From Hymenobacter sp. DG25A (lineage in GTDB: Bacteria > Bacteroidota > Bacteroidia > Cytophagales > Hymenobacteraceae): a stretch of 64,000 nucleotides of DNA. A model generated the notes under the pieces. It did not search any database. It was not told where the DNA came from and saw only the letters and a list, made by a program, of their open reading frames with translations. Below, piece after piece: positions 42,937-52,455 of the stretch. Positions within the stretch are counted from its first letter, which is position 1; every line of letters begins with the position of its first letter. Both the position numbers and the translations under genes were made by a program. The stretch is from NCBI RefSeq assembly GCF_001280305.1, contig NZ_CP012623.1:1798001-1862000 (forward strand), read 5' to 3'.

Positions 42937-43632
42937 ATGCGTTTACACATCCTTCAGCATATTTCCTTCGAAGGCCCGGGCTACATTACCCACTGGGCCG
43001 CAGAGCACGGATATTCGGTCACCTACACGCATTTTCATGCCGCGCAACCGGTCCTTCCCAGGCTGGAGGAGCTTGATGCGCTGGTTGTGCTAGGCGGAAG
43101 TATGAGCGTACACGATGCTGGCTCTTTGCCTTGGTTATCGGAGGAAAAGCAATTCATCCGACAGGCAATAGTAGCAAGGTATCCTGTTCTGGGTATTTGC
43201 CTGGGAGCCCAGCTTATTGCCGAAGCGCTGGGCGCTACGGTAACTGATGCGCCTGCTGCGGAAATAGGTTTCTTCCCGATTCATTTTCACCAGACGGCCA
43301 AACCGTTTCCCGCCGCCCCCAATCTACCCTCAACGCTTACTCCGCTGCATTGGCATGGGGAAGTATTTTCCCTGCCGTCCGGTGCCCGGCTGCTGGCCTC
43401 TTCCGCCGCCTGCGCCAACCAGGCTTTTAGCTGGCAACAGCGGATTATTGGCCTGCAATTTCATCCGGAAGTCACGGAGAATATCCTAGAAGCTATGCTG
43501 GCGCATGAAGCGGCGGACCTTGTGCCTGGGCAGTGGGTGCAATCAGCCAGTGCCATAGGATCCGGCAAGCATCATCTGGCCGCCAGTCATCAATTTCTGC
43601 ACAGCTTACTGAATGCGTGGGCCAGCTCCTAA
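42937..43632 (+). CDS. Type 1 glutamine amidotransferase
   Basis: 231 residues. The class I GATase triad is present: nucleophile Cys88 in VLGICLGAQLIAEALG and His-x-Glu in LQFHPEVTEN. The N-terminal MRLHILQHISFEGPGYI and HWHGEVFSLPSGA are typical of stand-alone GATase proteins related to the GuaA amidotransferase domain, sometimes listed as gamma-glutamyl-peptide hydrolases. Its substrate is not known. It overlaps the convergent dgt gene by four bases at the stop codons. Confidence 0.85.
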   Translation: MRLHILQHISFEGPGYITHWAAEHGYSVTYTHFHAAQPVLPRLEELDALVVLGGSMSVHDAGSLPWLSEEKQFIRQAIVARYPVLGICLGAQLIAEALGATVTDAPAAEIGFFPIHFHQTAKPFPAAPNLPSTLTPLHWHGEVFSLPSGARLLASSAACANQAFSWQQRIIGLQFHPEVTENILEAMLAHEAADLVPGQWVQSASAIGSGKHHLAASHQFLHSLLNAWASS

Positions 43633-45035
43633 AAGCCCTTCGGCAGATCAATACCCTTAATAGTCCGGTACAGCGCCAGGGCATTCTGGTCTGATAAGCC
43701 GCCAATAAAATCTGTGAGCAGCACAATCTGTTCGTAAGCCGGCAACTCTGCCTGCGGACCCAGGGCGCGGTATTGCATGGGCAGCAAGTCCAGGAGCTTG
43801 CGGCTGCGGTGGCTCCGCTGGGCATCAAAAGTAGCGTGCAGAAAGGCATCGAGCAGGCCGCCAAGCACTTCGAAACCGGCGGCTTCAATCTCCAGCACCG
43901 GGCGGCTGCGGTAGAGCTTTTCTACGGACAGCATCTGCACTTCCTGCAACTCGTGCCAGCACTCCAGCTCTTTTACCAGCGGCTGGTCATACTGGCCCGT
44001 GAGCATGGCGGGCACGTGCTCCGCAAAGCGTTGAGATATTTCATCTACCAGCTTGCCAATGAGGCGGGCGCGGATGTAACCCAGCTCCTCGCGCCAGTCG
44101 TGCCACTGCACGCTGGCCTGGCGGGTGGGCGGGTCGTTGAGCATGCAGCGCAGCAGCTTCAGGCCGTGGTTGTGGTCGATGAGGCCCAGTTTAAGGCCGT
44201 CTTCAAAATCGATGATGCGGTAGCAGAGGTCGTCGGCGGCTTCTACCAGAAACGCCAGCGGGTGGCGGTGGTAAAAGCCGGCTCCCTCCTCCCCTTTCGG
44301 CAGCAGGCCCAGCTCGTCGGCCACATGCCGGAAGCGGCCTTTCTCGCACTGAAAGTAGCCGTACTTTTTCTCGCTGGTTCCACCCGTCTGTGCTTTGGTT
44401 TCTACTATCGAAGGCCGCGGATACTTGGTAAAGGCACCCAGCACAGCATAGGTAAGCCCTAATCCCGCTGTGCCGGTGCTGTGCGCCGGGTACGTATGCG
44501 TGAGCACCCGAAACCCGGCGGCATTGCCCTCAAAATGCTGCAGATCGGCCTGCTGCGCGGCGGAAAGGCCGGTGATAAACCGCTCGGCTTCCCGGCTGGT
44601 GAAGTAGGCCGAAATGGCATCCTCGCCGGAGTGACCAAAAGGCGGGTTGCCGATATCATGACTGAGGCAGGCGGCGGCTACAATGTCGCCGAAATCCTGG
44701 TCCAGGGTGGGCAGCGCGGCGGCCAGGTCGGCATCGGCTTCCATCAGCCGCCGCCCGCTAAGCCGCCCCAGGGAGCGGCCCACGCATGCCGTTTCCAGGG
44801 AATGAGTGAGGCGGGTGTGCACAAAATCGGTTTCCGGCAAGGGCATTACCTGCGTTTTGCGCTGCAGCCGCCGGAAGGCGGAGCTGAACACTACCCGGTC
44901 GTAGTCGGCCACAAAGGCGCCGCGCACCACGGGCGTATCCGCCACCAGGTGCAGCTGGGGCTGGTCGGGGTAGCGGCGGCGCGCCAGCAGGCGCTGCCAC
45001 GACATAGCTGGCGAAGCAGAGGAAGTAAGATGCAT
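43629..45035 (-). CDS. dgt: Deoxyguanosinetriphosphate triphosphohydrolase
   Basis: 468 residues. The HD-domain residues are seen in DFVHTRLTHSLET (His73, His78) and LSHDIGNPPFGHSGED (His126-Asp127), with YCQ-like later motifs (AADDLCYRIIDFEDG). Length and start (FSSAFRRLQRKTQVMPLP) match dGTPases of the long type. It cleaves dGTP to deoxyguanosine and triphosphate; relatives also act in phage defence. An ATG at 45005 is an alternative start. Confidence 0.93.
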   Translation of the reverse strand: MHLTSSASPAMSWQRLLARRRYPDQPQLHLVADTPVVRGAFVADYDRVVFSSAFRRLQRKTQVMPLPETDFVHTRLTHSLETACVGRSLGRLSGRRLMEADADLAAALPTLDQDFGDIVAAACLSHDIGNPPFGHSGEDAISAYFTSREAERFITGLSAAQQADLQHFEGNAAGFRVLTHTYPAHSTGTAGLGLTYAVLGAFTKYPRPSIVETKAQTGGTSEKKYGYFQCEKGRFRHVADELGLLPKGEEGAGFYHRHPLAFLVEAADDLCYRIIDFEDGLKLGLIDHNHGLKLLRCMLNDPPTRQASVQWHDWREELGYIRARLIGKLVDEISQRFAEHVPAMLTGQYDQPLVKELECWHELQEVQMLSVEKLYRSRPVLEIEAAGFEVLGGLLDAFLHATFDAQRSHRSRKLLDLLPMQYRALGPQAELPAYEQIVLLTDFIGGLSDQNALALYRTIKGIDLPKGF

Positions 45036-45152
45036 GTAGCGGGGAAGTTACCCCGCAAAATACAGGTATTCAGCTAAGGTGAAAATATGACATCCGCTCC
45101 CGGCCACTTTGAGCAAGGCCCCGCCCCCACCATCTTCCTGCAGCATACTACG

Positions 45153-45160
45153 TACCTTTG
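45153..45160 (+). promoter_or_regulatory. Bacteroidota -7 box before the LpoA-like gene
   Basis: TACCTTTG, 62 bases before the ATG at 45222. No convincing -33 element. Confidence 0.45.
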
Positions 45161-45221
45161 TCCGGCACTTTTAATCGACGAGCTGTTTACCGTTGATTCA
45201 TCCTTTCATTCCGGTCCTCCC

Positions 45222-47084
45222 ATGAGGCATTTTATGACGTTGCGGTTCGCGAGCTTAGGTATTGGGTTTTGGCTGGCCTTCACGGCACAAGCTCAGCCAT
45301 CTACCGTTCGAAAAGACATTCCCGGCAATAAACCCGGTACCCCCACCGCAACCAGTAAGGCCCCCACTACTCCCGCTAAACCAAGCGCAGCTAAAAAGCC
45401 GGCCGCTACGCCGGCCCGGCCCGTCAGCACCAAGCCGCCCCTGCCAGGCAACCTGCGCTCCACGGACCAAAACACCCGCTACCAAAACGGCAAGCTGCTG
45501 ATTGAGCAGGGCCGCTACGAGCTGGCCATGCAGGAGCTGCAACCCCTTACCGTGCCGGCGGCCAAGTTTAAGCATGCGCCGGAGGCGGCTTATCTGTATG
45601 CCGTAGCGGCTACCCGGGCGAAGAAATGGGCGGAAGCCGAGCAGATGCTGAACCTGCTGCGCAGCGAGTACCCTTCCTGGCCGGCTTTGGCCGAGGCCTA
45701 TTTTCTGCAGGGCCAGATTTCCTTTGAGCAGGGCGAAGTAGACAACGCCCTGCGCGTATTGGGGCAGATTCCGGCCGGCAAGCTGGAGGCTGAGCGAACG
45801 GCGCTGAAGGCCACCTACCTGCCGCGCATCAAAGACAAAGCCCTGTTTCAGAATATGGTGCGCCGCTACCCGCAGGATGCCACGCTGGCCACCGCCTATG
45901 CCGATAAGCTGGTACTGGGCGGCTGGTATACCGAGGCCGACAAGGCCCAGCTGGAACAGCTCATTTCCCAGTTCTCCCTCGACCGCGCCCGCTATGCGCC
46001 GCGCGTGCGCCCCCTCAAAAAGAGCAGCTACAATGTGGCCGTACTCCTCCCCTTCGAGTTGAATGACCCCAGCTGGGAAAAGCAGCGCAAGCTCCAGTTC
46101 GTAACGGACCTGTACGCCGGCATGCGCCTGGCCCAGGATTCCCTGCAGCGCGAAGGCCGACCCCTGCAGCTGTTTGCCTACGATACCGGCTCAGATACCC
46201 TGCAGCTTAAGCGCCTGCTGGCCCTGCCCGAGCTGGCCGCTATGGATATGATTGTGGGCCCGGTGTATAAATCGGGCAGCAAGCTGCTGGCCCGGTATGC
46301 CCGCGAGCATCAGATTATCACCATCAACCCATTATCACAGGATGCCGAGCTGGTGCTGGATAACCCCTGGCACTACCTCTACGAGCCCAGCTCCGTGACC
46401 CAGGCCCGGCAGGCGGCGCAATTTGCCTACAACAACTTCCCCGGCCGCACCGCCGTGGTTTTGTATGAAGACAGTAAGGACGAAAAGGCCTTCGGCGAGA
46501 CGTATAAGACTACCTATGAGGCGCTGGGCGGCAAAGTTCAGGTACTGCGCCGCATCAATTCAGATGTAGACGAGTCCATGGCCCAGGGCTTTGCGGGCAT
46601 TGACCTGAAAACCGTGGGCCACCTGGTGATGGCCACCGAAGGACGGAAAGCTGGGCCTTACACGCTGAGCCTGCTGCAAAGCCAGGGCGCCCGGCTCCCG
46701 CTGATTACGTTTGCTTCCTGGCTCGAAAATCCCAGGGTTTCGTTGGGGCAGCTGGATGCGCGCGACGTCTACTTTGTGTATCCGCACTTCCTGGACAAAA
46801 CGGCGCCTGGCGTGCGGCGCTTCCGCCAGCTTTACCTGCAGCAGCAGCATTTGCCGCCCTCCGTTTTTTCCAGTATTGGGTTTGAGCTGTTATACTACTT
46901 TGGCTCCCGCCTCCACGAGTATGGCTCTACCTTCCAGAACCAGCTGGCCAATTCCGGGCCGGTATCGGGCACGTTGTTTCAGGGTATCGGCTACCCCGCT
47001 GGCGGCCACGACAACCAGTATGTGCCCATCACCAAGCTGGAGCGCATGGAGGTGGAAGTCCTGAACCCGGTGGATGGCCGCTAG
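45222..47084 (+). CDS. TPR + periplasmic-binding-like protein (LpoA-like architecture)
   Basis: About 620 residues from the ATG at 45222, with a signal peptide (MRHFMTLRFASLGIGFWLAFTAQA begins the chain). A Pro/Ala/Lys/Thr-rich linker (about 28-75) is followed by TPR-like helices (TRYQNGKLLIEQGRYELAMQ...AYFLQGQISFEQGEVDNAL) and a type 1 periplasmic-binding fold (YNVAVLLPFELND, MIVGPVYKSGSKLLARYA, TAVVLYEDSKDEKAFGETYK, FEVL-like ending). This TPR-LivJ order is that of E. coli LpoA, the outer-membrane activator of PBP1A, but there is no lipobox. Commonly such proteins are annotated as ABC transporter substrate-binding proteins; no permease is adjacent. Confidence 0.8.
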   Translation: MRHFMTLRFASLGIGFWLAFTAQAQPSTVRKDIPGNKPGTPTATSKAPTTPAKPSAAKKPAATPARPVSTKPPLPGNLRSTDQNTRYQNGKLLIEQGRYELAMQELQPLTVPAAKFKHAPEAAYLYAVAATRAKKWAEAEQMLNLLRSEYPSWPALAEAYFLQGQISFEQGEVDNALRVLGQIPAGKLEAERTALKATYLPRIKDKALFQNMVRRYPQDATLATAYADKLVLGGWYTEADKAQLEQLISQFSLDRARYAPRVRPLKKSSYNVAVLLPFELNDPSWEKQRKLQFVTDLYAGMRLAQDSLQREGRPLQLFAYDTGSDTLQLKRLLALPELAAMDMIVGPVYKSGSKLLARYAREHQIITINPLSQDAELVLDNPWHYLYEPSSVTQARQAAQFAYNNFPGRTAVVLYEDSKDEKAFGETYKTTYEALGGKVQVLRRINSDVDESMAQGFAGIDLKTVGHLVMATEGRKAGPYTLSLLQSQGARLPLITFASWLENPRVSLGQLDARDVYFVYPHFLDKTAPGVRRFRQLYLQQQHLPPSVFSSIGFELLYYFGSRLHEYGSTFQNQLANSGPVSGTLFQGIGYPAGGHDNQYVPITKLERMEVEVLNPVDGR

Positions 47085-47135
47085 CTTTCCCTGCTTCCTG
47101 CCCGCTTTCTTTTGCAACCTGCATTAACTATTGAT

Positions 47136-48461
47136 ATGAACCCTTCTGTTTCTCCGGCTCCTGAGCTCACGCTTTCTACCAGCAACGCGTTATTCGAACG
47201 GGCCAAGCAGCATATTCCCGGCGGGGTCAACTCGCCGGTACGCGCCTTCCGCGCCGTGGGCGGCCATCCGGTGTTCATGAAGTCGGCCAAAGGCGCCTGG
47301 CTGACCGATGTGGACGGCAACCAGTACCTCGATTTCATCAACTCCTGGGGTCCTATGATTCTGGGCCACGCCCCGCAAATTGTGCTGGATGCCGTGCAGC
47401 AGGCCATTCCCAACTCGCTTTCCTTCGGGGCGCCCACGCAGCGCGAGGTAGAAATGGCCGAGCTCATCAAGCAGATGGTGCCCAGCATTGAGAAGGTCCG
47501 GCTGGTGAATTCCGGCACCGAGGCTACCATGTCGGCCATTCGGGTGGCGCGCGGCTATACCGGCCGCGACAAGATCCTCAAGTTTGAAGGCTGCTACCAC
47601 GGCCACGGCGACTCCTTCCTGATTGCCGCCGGCTCCGGCGCCCTTACCCTGGGCGCGCCCGACTCGCCTGGCGTGACCGAAGGCGTTGCCAAAGACACCC
47701 TCACCGTGCCTTACAACGACCTGGAAGCCGTGGCCCGGGCCATTGCCGCCAACCCCAACCAGATTGCCGCCATCATCATTGAGCCCGTGGTCGGCAATAT
47801 GGGCCTGGTAGAGCCCGCCGAAGGTTTCCTGCAGGGCCTGCGCGAGCTGTGCACCGAGCACGGCATTGTGTTCATTTTTGATGAGGTGATGACGGGCTTC
47901 CGCCTGGCCCCCGGCGGCGCGCAGGAGCTCTATGGCATCAAGCCGGACATGACCACGCTGGGCAAAATCATTGGCGGTGGTATGCCGGTGGGCGCGTACG
48001 GCGGCCGTCAGGATATTATGGACAATGTGGCGCCCGCAGGCAAAGTGTACCAGGCCGGTACGCTCTCCGGCAACCCCATTGCTACCGCCGCCGGCATTGC
48101 CCAGCTCACTTACCTGCAGCAGCACCCGGAGCTATATACGGAGCTAAACCGCATCAGCACCCGCATTGCGGACGGCACCCGGCAGATTGCCGCCGACCTG
48201 GGCCTGAACTACACCGTTAACCAGGTGGGCTCTATGTTCAGCCTGTTTTTCACGGCGCAGCCCGTAACAGACCTGGCCAGCGCCAAAACCTCCGACACCG
48301 AGGCCTTTGGCCGCTATTTCCGGGCCATGCTGCACCGCGGCATGTATCTGGCGCCGGCGCAGTTTGAGGCCCTGTTTGTTTCCACATCTATTACCGATGA
48401 GCTGGCCGACCGCTACCTGACGGCCTGCCGCGAGTCGCTGATAGAAGCCCACGGGCTGTAA
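47136..48461 (+). CDS. hemL: Glutamate-1-semialdehyde 2,1-aminomutase
   Basis: 441 residues from the ATG at 47136. [13 protein letters not shown] near the N-terminus, [31 protein letters not shown] and the PLP lysine in [17 protein letters not shown] identify HemL. It makes 5-aminolevulinate from glutamate-1-semialdehyde in C5-type tetrapyrrole synthesis, feeding haem and siroheme. It starts 51 bases after the LpoA-like gene and is followed by a terminator. Confidence 0.97.
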   Translation: MNPSVSPAPELTLSTSNALFERAKQHIPGGVNSPVRAFRAVGGHPVFMKSAKGAWLTDVDGNQYLDFINSWGPMILGHAPQIVLDAVQQAIPNSLSFGAPTQREVEMAELIKQMVPSIEKVRLVNSGTEATMSAIRVARGYTGRDKILKFEGCYHGHGDSFLIAAGSGALTLGAPDSPGVTEGVAKDTLTVPYNDLEAVARAIAANPNQIAAIIIEPVVGNMGLVEPAEGFLQGLRELCTEHGIVFIFDEVMTGFRLAPGGAQELYGIKPDMTTLGKIIGGGMPVGAYGGRQDIMDNVAPAGKVYQAGTLSGNPIATAAGIAQLTYLQQHPELYTELNRISTRIADGTRQIAADLGLNYTVNQVGSMFSLFFTAQPVTDLASAKTSDTEAFGRYFRAMLHRGMYLAPAQFEALFVSTSITDELADRYLTACRESLIEAHGL

Positions 48462-48480
48462 TTTTCCTGCGGCACTTCTG

Positions 48481-48520
48481 AAACTGTCATCCTTAGCCAC
48501 GCTGGGGATGACAGTTTTTT
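48481..48520 (+). terminator. Terminator after hemL, GTCATCC core
   Basis: AAACTGTCATCC (48481-48492) pairs with GGATGACAGTTT (48506-48517), followed by more T. The GTCATCC/GGATGAC stem equals the ends of the repeat at 5391-5489, so a reduced repeat copy seems to work as the terminator. Confidence 0.85.
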
Positions 48521-48552
48521 TGCTATGGCTCCCAACCACGACAGCAACCGGT

Positions 48553-48560
48553 TACCTTTG
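48553..48560 (+). promoter_or_regulatory. Bacteroidota -7 box
   Basis: TACCTTTG, 21 bases before the ATG at 48582. No -33 TTTG at proper spacing. Confidence 0.45.
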
Positions 48561-48581
48561 CGGGCAAATCCGCTTCGTCTT

Positions 48582-49442
48582 ATGCCTCGTTTCCGCTTTC
48601 TTTTCCCGGTTTTTTTGCTGATTCTGCTGCCTTCCCTGCTATGGGCGCAGCTGAACGGACCGGCCGCTGACAACAAGCGCCTCTTCGACCGCACCGTAGA
48701 CGAGCTGAATTTCCGCACCATGGAAACCGTGTACGACAAGTCGTTTACGCGGCGCAAATTCCCGGTGAACCTGCGCACAGCCAAAGACCGGCGCGCTTTC
48801 GACGACTTTCCCGGCCGCGACGACCTGCACACGCTGTTCCAGAATTACAACGGCGTAGCCGAGCGCTACAAAGCCCGCTTCGGTAAAGGCCGCACCGATC
48901 TGGCCGAATTTGAAAAGCAGCTGAACAGCATTGTGCTGGACCGCAACTTTGAGTTTTTCATTCACAACCTCCCCCGCGACGAGCGGGTGGCGCTCATCCG
49001 GTCACTCCAGCGGGAAATAAAGCAGGCCACAGCGCAGTTTAACGCCTCTGAAGACCCTGCTCCCGACGAAACCACCGTGGATGGGGCTGCCGTGCCGCCC
49101 GCCGATGTAGATGCCGAAGCCACCGTAGCAGCTCCGTTGGAGGACGCTACGCCCCAGCCGGAGGAAACCACTACCACCACTACCGTAACCTCCCCGGCCG
49201 CCAGCCCGCAGGCAGCCCCTTCACAGTATGGCTGGCTCGACTATCTGACGCTGATGCTGGCCGGCACCTCCCTTTTCCTGGTGGGACGCCTTACCCTGGT
49301 GACAATTCCGGAGTTGCGTGGCCGCCTGGATGCCTTAACGTCTTATGGCGACGAGGAGCCGGAAGCGGAAGAAACCGTGGCGCCGCGCAAGAAATCCGGC
49401 CTGCGCGAGGACCGCTACGAAGAGGAAGAAGAACAAGCGTAA
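48582..49442 (+). CDS. Hypothetical exported protein with C-terminal membrane anchor
   Basis: About 286 residues from the ATG at 48582 (MPRFRFLFPVFLLILLPSLLWAQ), a signal peptide. The N-terminal half is helical and charged; the middle (about 165-205) is a Thr/Pro/Ala/Glu-rich linker with a TTTTTTV run; a probable membrane helix follows (LDYLTLMLAGTSLFLVGRL), and the end is acidic and charged (EDRYEEEEEQA). It lies between hemL and dcd. No known family recognised. Confidence 0.7.
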   Translation: MPRFRFLFPVFLLILLPSLLWAQLNGPAADNKRLFDRTVDELNFRTMETVYDKSFTRRKFPVNLRTAKDRRAFDDFPGRDDLHTLFQNYNGVAERYKARFGKGRTDLAEFEKQLNSIVLDRNFEFFIHNLPRDERVALIRSLQREIKQATAQFNASEDPAPDETTVDGAAVPPADVDAEATVAAPLEDATPQPEETTTTTTVTSPAASPQAAPSQYGWLDYLTLMLAGTSLFLVGRLTLVTIPELRGRLDALTSYGDEEPEAEETVAPRKKSGLREDRYEEEEEQA

Positions 49443-49463
49443 GTATTACATCAACAGTCAGCC

Positions 49464-50000
49464 ATGATTCTCACCGATCAGCAGATTCTCGCCGAGATTG
49501 AGCGGGGCAATATTGTCATCCAGCCGTATGATCGGACCTGCCTCGGCACCAATTCCTACGACGTGCACCTGGGCCGCTACCTGGCCACCTACCGCGACGC
49601 CGTGCTGGATGCCCGCCAGCACAACCAGATTCAGACCTTTGAAATCCCGGAGGAAGGCTTTGTGCTGGAGCCCGGCACCCTCTACCTGGGCGTAACGGAG
49701 GAATATACCGAGAGCCACGCCCACGTACCCTTCCTGGAAGGCAAAAGCAGCGTCGGCCGCCTGGGGATTGATATTCATGCCACTGCAGGCAAAGGCGACA
49801 TTGGTTTCTGCAACACCTGGACGCTGGAAATCAGCGTTTCTATGCCCGTGCGGGTGTATGCCGGCATGCCCATTGGCCAGCTGATTTACTTTGTAGTGCA
49901 GGGCGATGTGCAGACCTTCTACAACCGCAAGGCCAACGCCAAGTACAACGACCGCACCGACAAGCCGGTGGAGTCTATGATGTGGAAGAACACCTGGTAG
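49464..50000 (+). CDS. dcd: dCTP deaminase
   Basis: 178 residues, usual length. MILTDQQILAEIERGNIVIQ, LGTNSYDVHLG, the active-site Arg/Ser-containing FLEGKSSVGRLGI and the C-terminal PVESMMWKNTW are typical. It deaminates dCTP to dUTP, supplying dTMP synthesis. It starts 21 bases after the preceding membrane-anchored protein gene and may share its transcript. Confidence 0.95.
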   Translation: MILTDQQILAEIERGNIVIQPYDRTCLGTNSYDVHLGRYLATYRDAVLDARQHNQIQTFEIPEEGFVLEPGTLYLGVTEEYTESHAHVPFLEGKSSVGRLGIDIHATAGKGDIGFCNTWTLEISVSMPVRVYAGMPIGQLIYFVVQGDVQTFYNRKANAKYNDRTDKPVESMMWKNTW

Positions 50001-50179
50001 CCGCCGGGCAGTTTAGTCTACTTTCCGGGGGCGTTGGTAGAAGCCATAGGCTGGTCAAAGCTCATCGGGCAGAACTCCTTGGCACAGTTTTTCGTTAAGG
50101 AAAAGTAATTTATCGGAAACTGCACCAGCCCAGGTGCTGCTTTTGGTAGAGAATTGACCACAGCTAACGAACTTTGACC

Positions 50180-50719
50180 ATGCGTAATACACTTGCCATT
50201 GCCGCTTTGCTCCTGGCCACTACCATTGGTGCCCAGGCCCAGCAGAAATCGTTTATAACCACCACGCAGGATAATCTCCGCTCCTCTCCGCGCCTGAACA
50301 TGGCCGCCGTAGAGTTCCGGGCCGACCGCCTCTCCGACCAGATGGTGCGCCAGCTGCGTTTGAATGGCTACCAGGCTTCCCGCCTGCGCACCATTAACGA
50401 GGATAAAGTGGCTAAAATGGCTGCTATTGAGCAGAAGCACGCCGGCAACCAGAAGCTCATTGATGAGCAGTGCAAAGGCGTCTGCAAAGAACGGGACAAG
50501 GAGCTGGCCTCGGTACTATCTACTGATCAGTACACGAACTACTACGATTCCCGATCCGTGTTCTATAAGTATGATAAAGATTATGCGGCTCGTTCCAGCA
50601 ATATCATGCTCGTAAAATCGGTGCAGGAGCCGCTGCCCGCCAGCAGCAAAGGCTCCGTTATTGCGCCTAGCCGCCCGCAAGGTCGTAGCACCCCGGCCAG
50701 CACTGTGCGAGGCCGTTAA
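50180..50719 (+). CDS. Small exported protein, Spy/LTXXQ-like helical
   Basis: About 179 residues from the ATG at 50180 (MRNTLAIAALLLATTIGAQAQQKS), with signal peptide. Helical regions include DRLSDQMVRQLRLNGYQASRLRTINEDKVAKMAAIEQKH and a later KERDKELASVLSTDQYTNYYD, with two Cys in EQCKGVCKE that could form a disulfide. The spacing resembles periplasmic Spy/CpxP-like proteins common in Bacteroidota, but the LTxxQ motif is not clear (VLSTDQY is the nearest). A strong terminator follows. Confidence 0.7.
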   Translation: MRNTLAIAALLLATTIGAQAQQKSFITTTQDNLRSSPRLNMAAVEFRADRLSDQMVRQLRLNGYQASRLRTINEDKVAKMAAIEQKHAGNQKLIDEQCKGVCKERDKELASVLSTDQYTNYYDSRSVFYKYDKDYAARSSNIMLVKSVQEPLPASSKGSVIAPSRPQGRSTPASTVRGR

Positions 50720-50734
50720 GCCAGCCTTTACTTC

Positions 50735-50776
50735 ATAAAAAAGCCCCGCCTGAGAAATCAGGCGGGGCTTTTTTAT
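50735..50776. terminator. Bidirectional terminator
   Basis: A 17-19-bp stem (AAGCCCCGCCTGA with its reverse complement), GAAA loop, T-run on both strands. It separates the Spy-like gene from convergent gldC. Confidence 0.88.
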
Positions 50777-50789
50777 GGTTGCTGCACTA

Positions 50790-51128
50790 CTACTTCTGCG
50801 TTTTCTGCTCCTGGTCGATGTGCTTGGAAAGCTCGGCGCACAGCTCACGCATTTTGGTGGCCATTACGGTATCGTTGGTAGCCGTCAGGATGGTTTCGGC
50901 CATAGAGCCAATGGTATCCACAATGAAATACTTCATGGCATCAACGGGCATATCCTTGGTCCAGAGGTCGATTTTCATGGTGCCGTCCTGGTCCCGGTCC
51001 CAGATAGAAACGTTAATGGCTTTGGCAAAGTGAATATCAGGGCCGGCATCGGTGGCAGTCCAGCTGATGGCCTCGGGCACTTTCTGGTCGTCGAGGGCAA
51101 TGCTGAAGCGGATTTCAGATTTTTTCAT
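50790..51128 (-). CDS. gldC: Gliding motility protein GldC
   Basis: 112 residues. MKKSEIRFSIALDDQKVPEAISW, ATDAGPDIHFAKAINVSIWD and LWTKDMPVDAMKYFIVDTIG are the family pattern of GldC, a cytoplasmic protein required for gliding in Flavobacterium. Its exact role is unknown. The gene lies alone; the gldFG and gldA genes are 5-9 kb away on the same strand. A palindromic repeat occupies the upstream region. Confidence 0.92.
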   Translation of the reverse strand: MKKSEIRFSIALDDQKVPEAISWTATDAGPDIHFAKAINVSIWDRDQDGTMKIDLWTKDMPVDAMKYFIVDTIGSMAETILTATNDTVMATKMRELCAELSKHIDQEQKTQK

Positions 51129-51152
51129 CGGAAGTAAGAGTGGAAAAAGAAC

Positions 51153-51251
51153 GTCATGTCGAGCGTAGTCGAGTCATCTCGCGTGCTGATGTTGCAGTGC
51201 TAATCACTGTTTACCACACTAGCGAGATGTCTCGACTACGCTCGACATGAC
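51153..51251. repeat. GTCATG palindromic repeat between dnaN and gldC
   Basis: Ends read GTCATGTCGAGCGTAGTCGA and its reverse complement; the loop, read on the reverse strand, is nearly that of the copies at 21859 and 58963 (CTAGTGTGGTAAACAGTGATTAGC), so this copy is inserted in the opposite orientation. Confidence 0.9.
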
Positions 51252-51287
51252 GTACCAAAAAATATAATTAAGTAGCCTCAACAGCTA

Positions 51288-52412
51288 CTACACGTAGTTG
51301 TTCAGCATTACCGGCATCACCAGCATCAGAATGCTTTCGTTTTCGTCGGCAATGGTGGGCATGAGCAGGCCGGCACGGTTTGGCGTGCTCAGCTCCAGGG
51401 TAATTTCCTCGGAGTCGATATTCGAAAGCATTTCGATGAGGAACTTGGCGTTGAAGCCAATTTCCATGTCTTCGCCATCGTACTGGCAGGCCAGCTTTTC
51501 GTTGGCTTCGTTGCTGAAGTCGAGGTCTTCGGCCGAAATGGTGAGCTCCGAGCCCGCCAGACGCAGGCGCACCTGGTGAGTGGTTTTGTTGGAGTAGATG
51601 GCAATGCGCTTCACCGAGTTCAGCAGCGCGGCCCGGTCGATGATGAGCTTGTTGGGGTTGCTGACCGGAATAACGTTTTCGTAGTCGGGGTAGCGCTCAT
51701 CAATCAGGCGGCACACGAGGCGCATCTGGTTGAAGGAGAAGAAAGCGTTGGAGTGGTTGAACTCCACGCGCACCGGCGTAGCCTCGGAGGGCAGTGCATT
51801 TTTGAGCAGGTTGAAGGCTTTGCGCGGAATGATGAGGTTAGCCGTTTGGCCGGCCCCCACATCCTGGCGGCGGTAGCGCAACAGGCGGTGGCCATCGGTA
51901 GCCACAAAAGTTACCTGATTATCAGCCAGCTGCACCAGAATGCCCGTCATGGCGGGGCGCAGCTCGTCGGTGCTTACCGCAAAGATGGTCTTGTTAATGG
52001 CGCGGGCCAACGACGACGACGGAATTTCGATGGGAGCCGAGCCTTTCACCACCGGCACACGGGGGAAATCGGTGGCGTTTTCGCCAGCCAGCTTGTAGCG
52101 GCCGTTGGCCGAGCTGATTTCGATGGTGTAGGTTTCCTCGTCCAGCGTGAAGGTAACGGGCTGGTCGGGCAGGTTTTTGAGGGTATCCAGCAGAATGCGG
52201 GCGGGGGCGGCAATGCGGCCGCTTTCGCGGGCTTCCACGGGCAGCTCGGTCATCATGCTGGTTTCCAGGTCGGAGGCCGTAATCGTCAGCTTGCCGTCCT
52301 CAATCTCAAAGAGAAAGTTCTCCAGAATGGGCACTACGGGGTTGTTCGTGACCACGCCATTGATGCTCTGCAGCTGCTTGAGCAAGGCGGAAGACGAGAC
52401 GATAAACTTCAT
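51288..52412 (-). CDS. dnaN: DNA polymerase III sliding clamp (beta subunit)
   Basis: 374 residues, three clamp domains. MKFIVSSSALLKQLQSINGV at the start, ATDGHRLLRYR in the middle and the C-terminal MLVMPVMLNNYV (clamp-loader/partner pocket region MPVML) are characteristic. It encircles DNA and tethers the polymerase. The upstream TATCTTTG box suggests its own promoter. Confidence 0.98.
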   Translation of the reverse strand: MKFIVSSSALLKQLQSINGVVTNNPVVPILENFLFEIEDGKLTITASDLETSMMTELPVEARESGRIAAPARILLDTLKNLPDQPVTFTLDEETYTIEISSANGRYKLAGENATDFPRVPVVKGSAPIEIPSSSLARAINKTIFAVSTDELRPAMTGILVQLADNQVTFVATDGHRLLRYRRQDVGAGQTANLIIPRKAFNLLKNALPSEATPVRVEFNHSNAFFSFNQMRLVCRLIDERYPDYENVIPVSNPNKLIIDRAALLNSVKRIAIYSNKTTHQVRLRLAGSELTISAEDLDFSNEANEKLACQYDGEDMEIGFNAKFLIEMLSNIDSEEITLELSTPNRAGLLMPTIADENESILMLVMPVMLNNYV

Positions 52413-52447
52413 AAAGTGGCGGGTTGTCTGGCGTGTTTGGAAGAGGA

Positions 52448-52455
52448 CAAAGATA
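52448..52455 (-). promoter_or_regulatory. Bacteroidota -7 box of dnaN
   Basis: Reverse strand TATCTTTG, 36 bases before the dnaN ATG. No -33 TTTG at 19-21 bases. Confidence 0.55.

Noticed and set aside
43629..45035. dgt and neighbouring amidotransferase as a phage-defence island
   Set aside because: dGTPase can act in defence, but neighbours are housekeeping genes and no other defence gene is present.
47190..48125. 311-codon reverse frame opposite hemL
   Set aside because: Antisense shadow; hemL has full family motifs.
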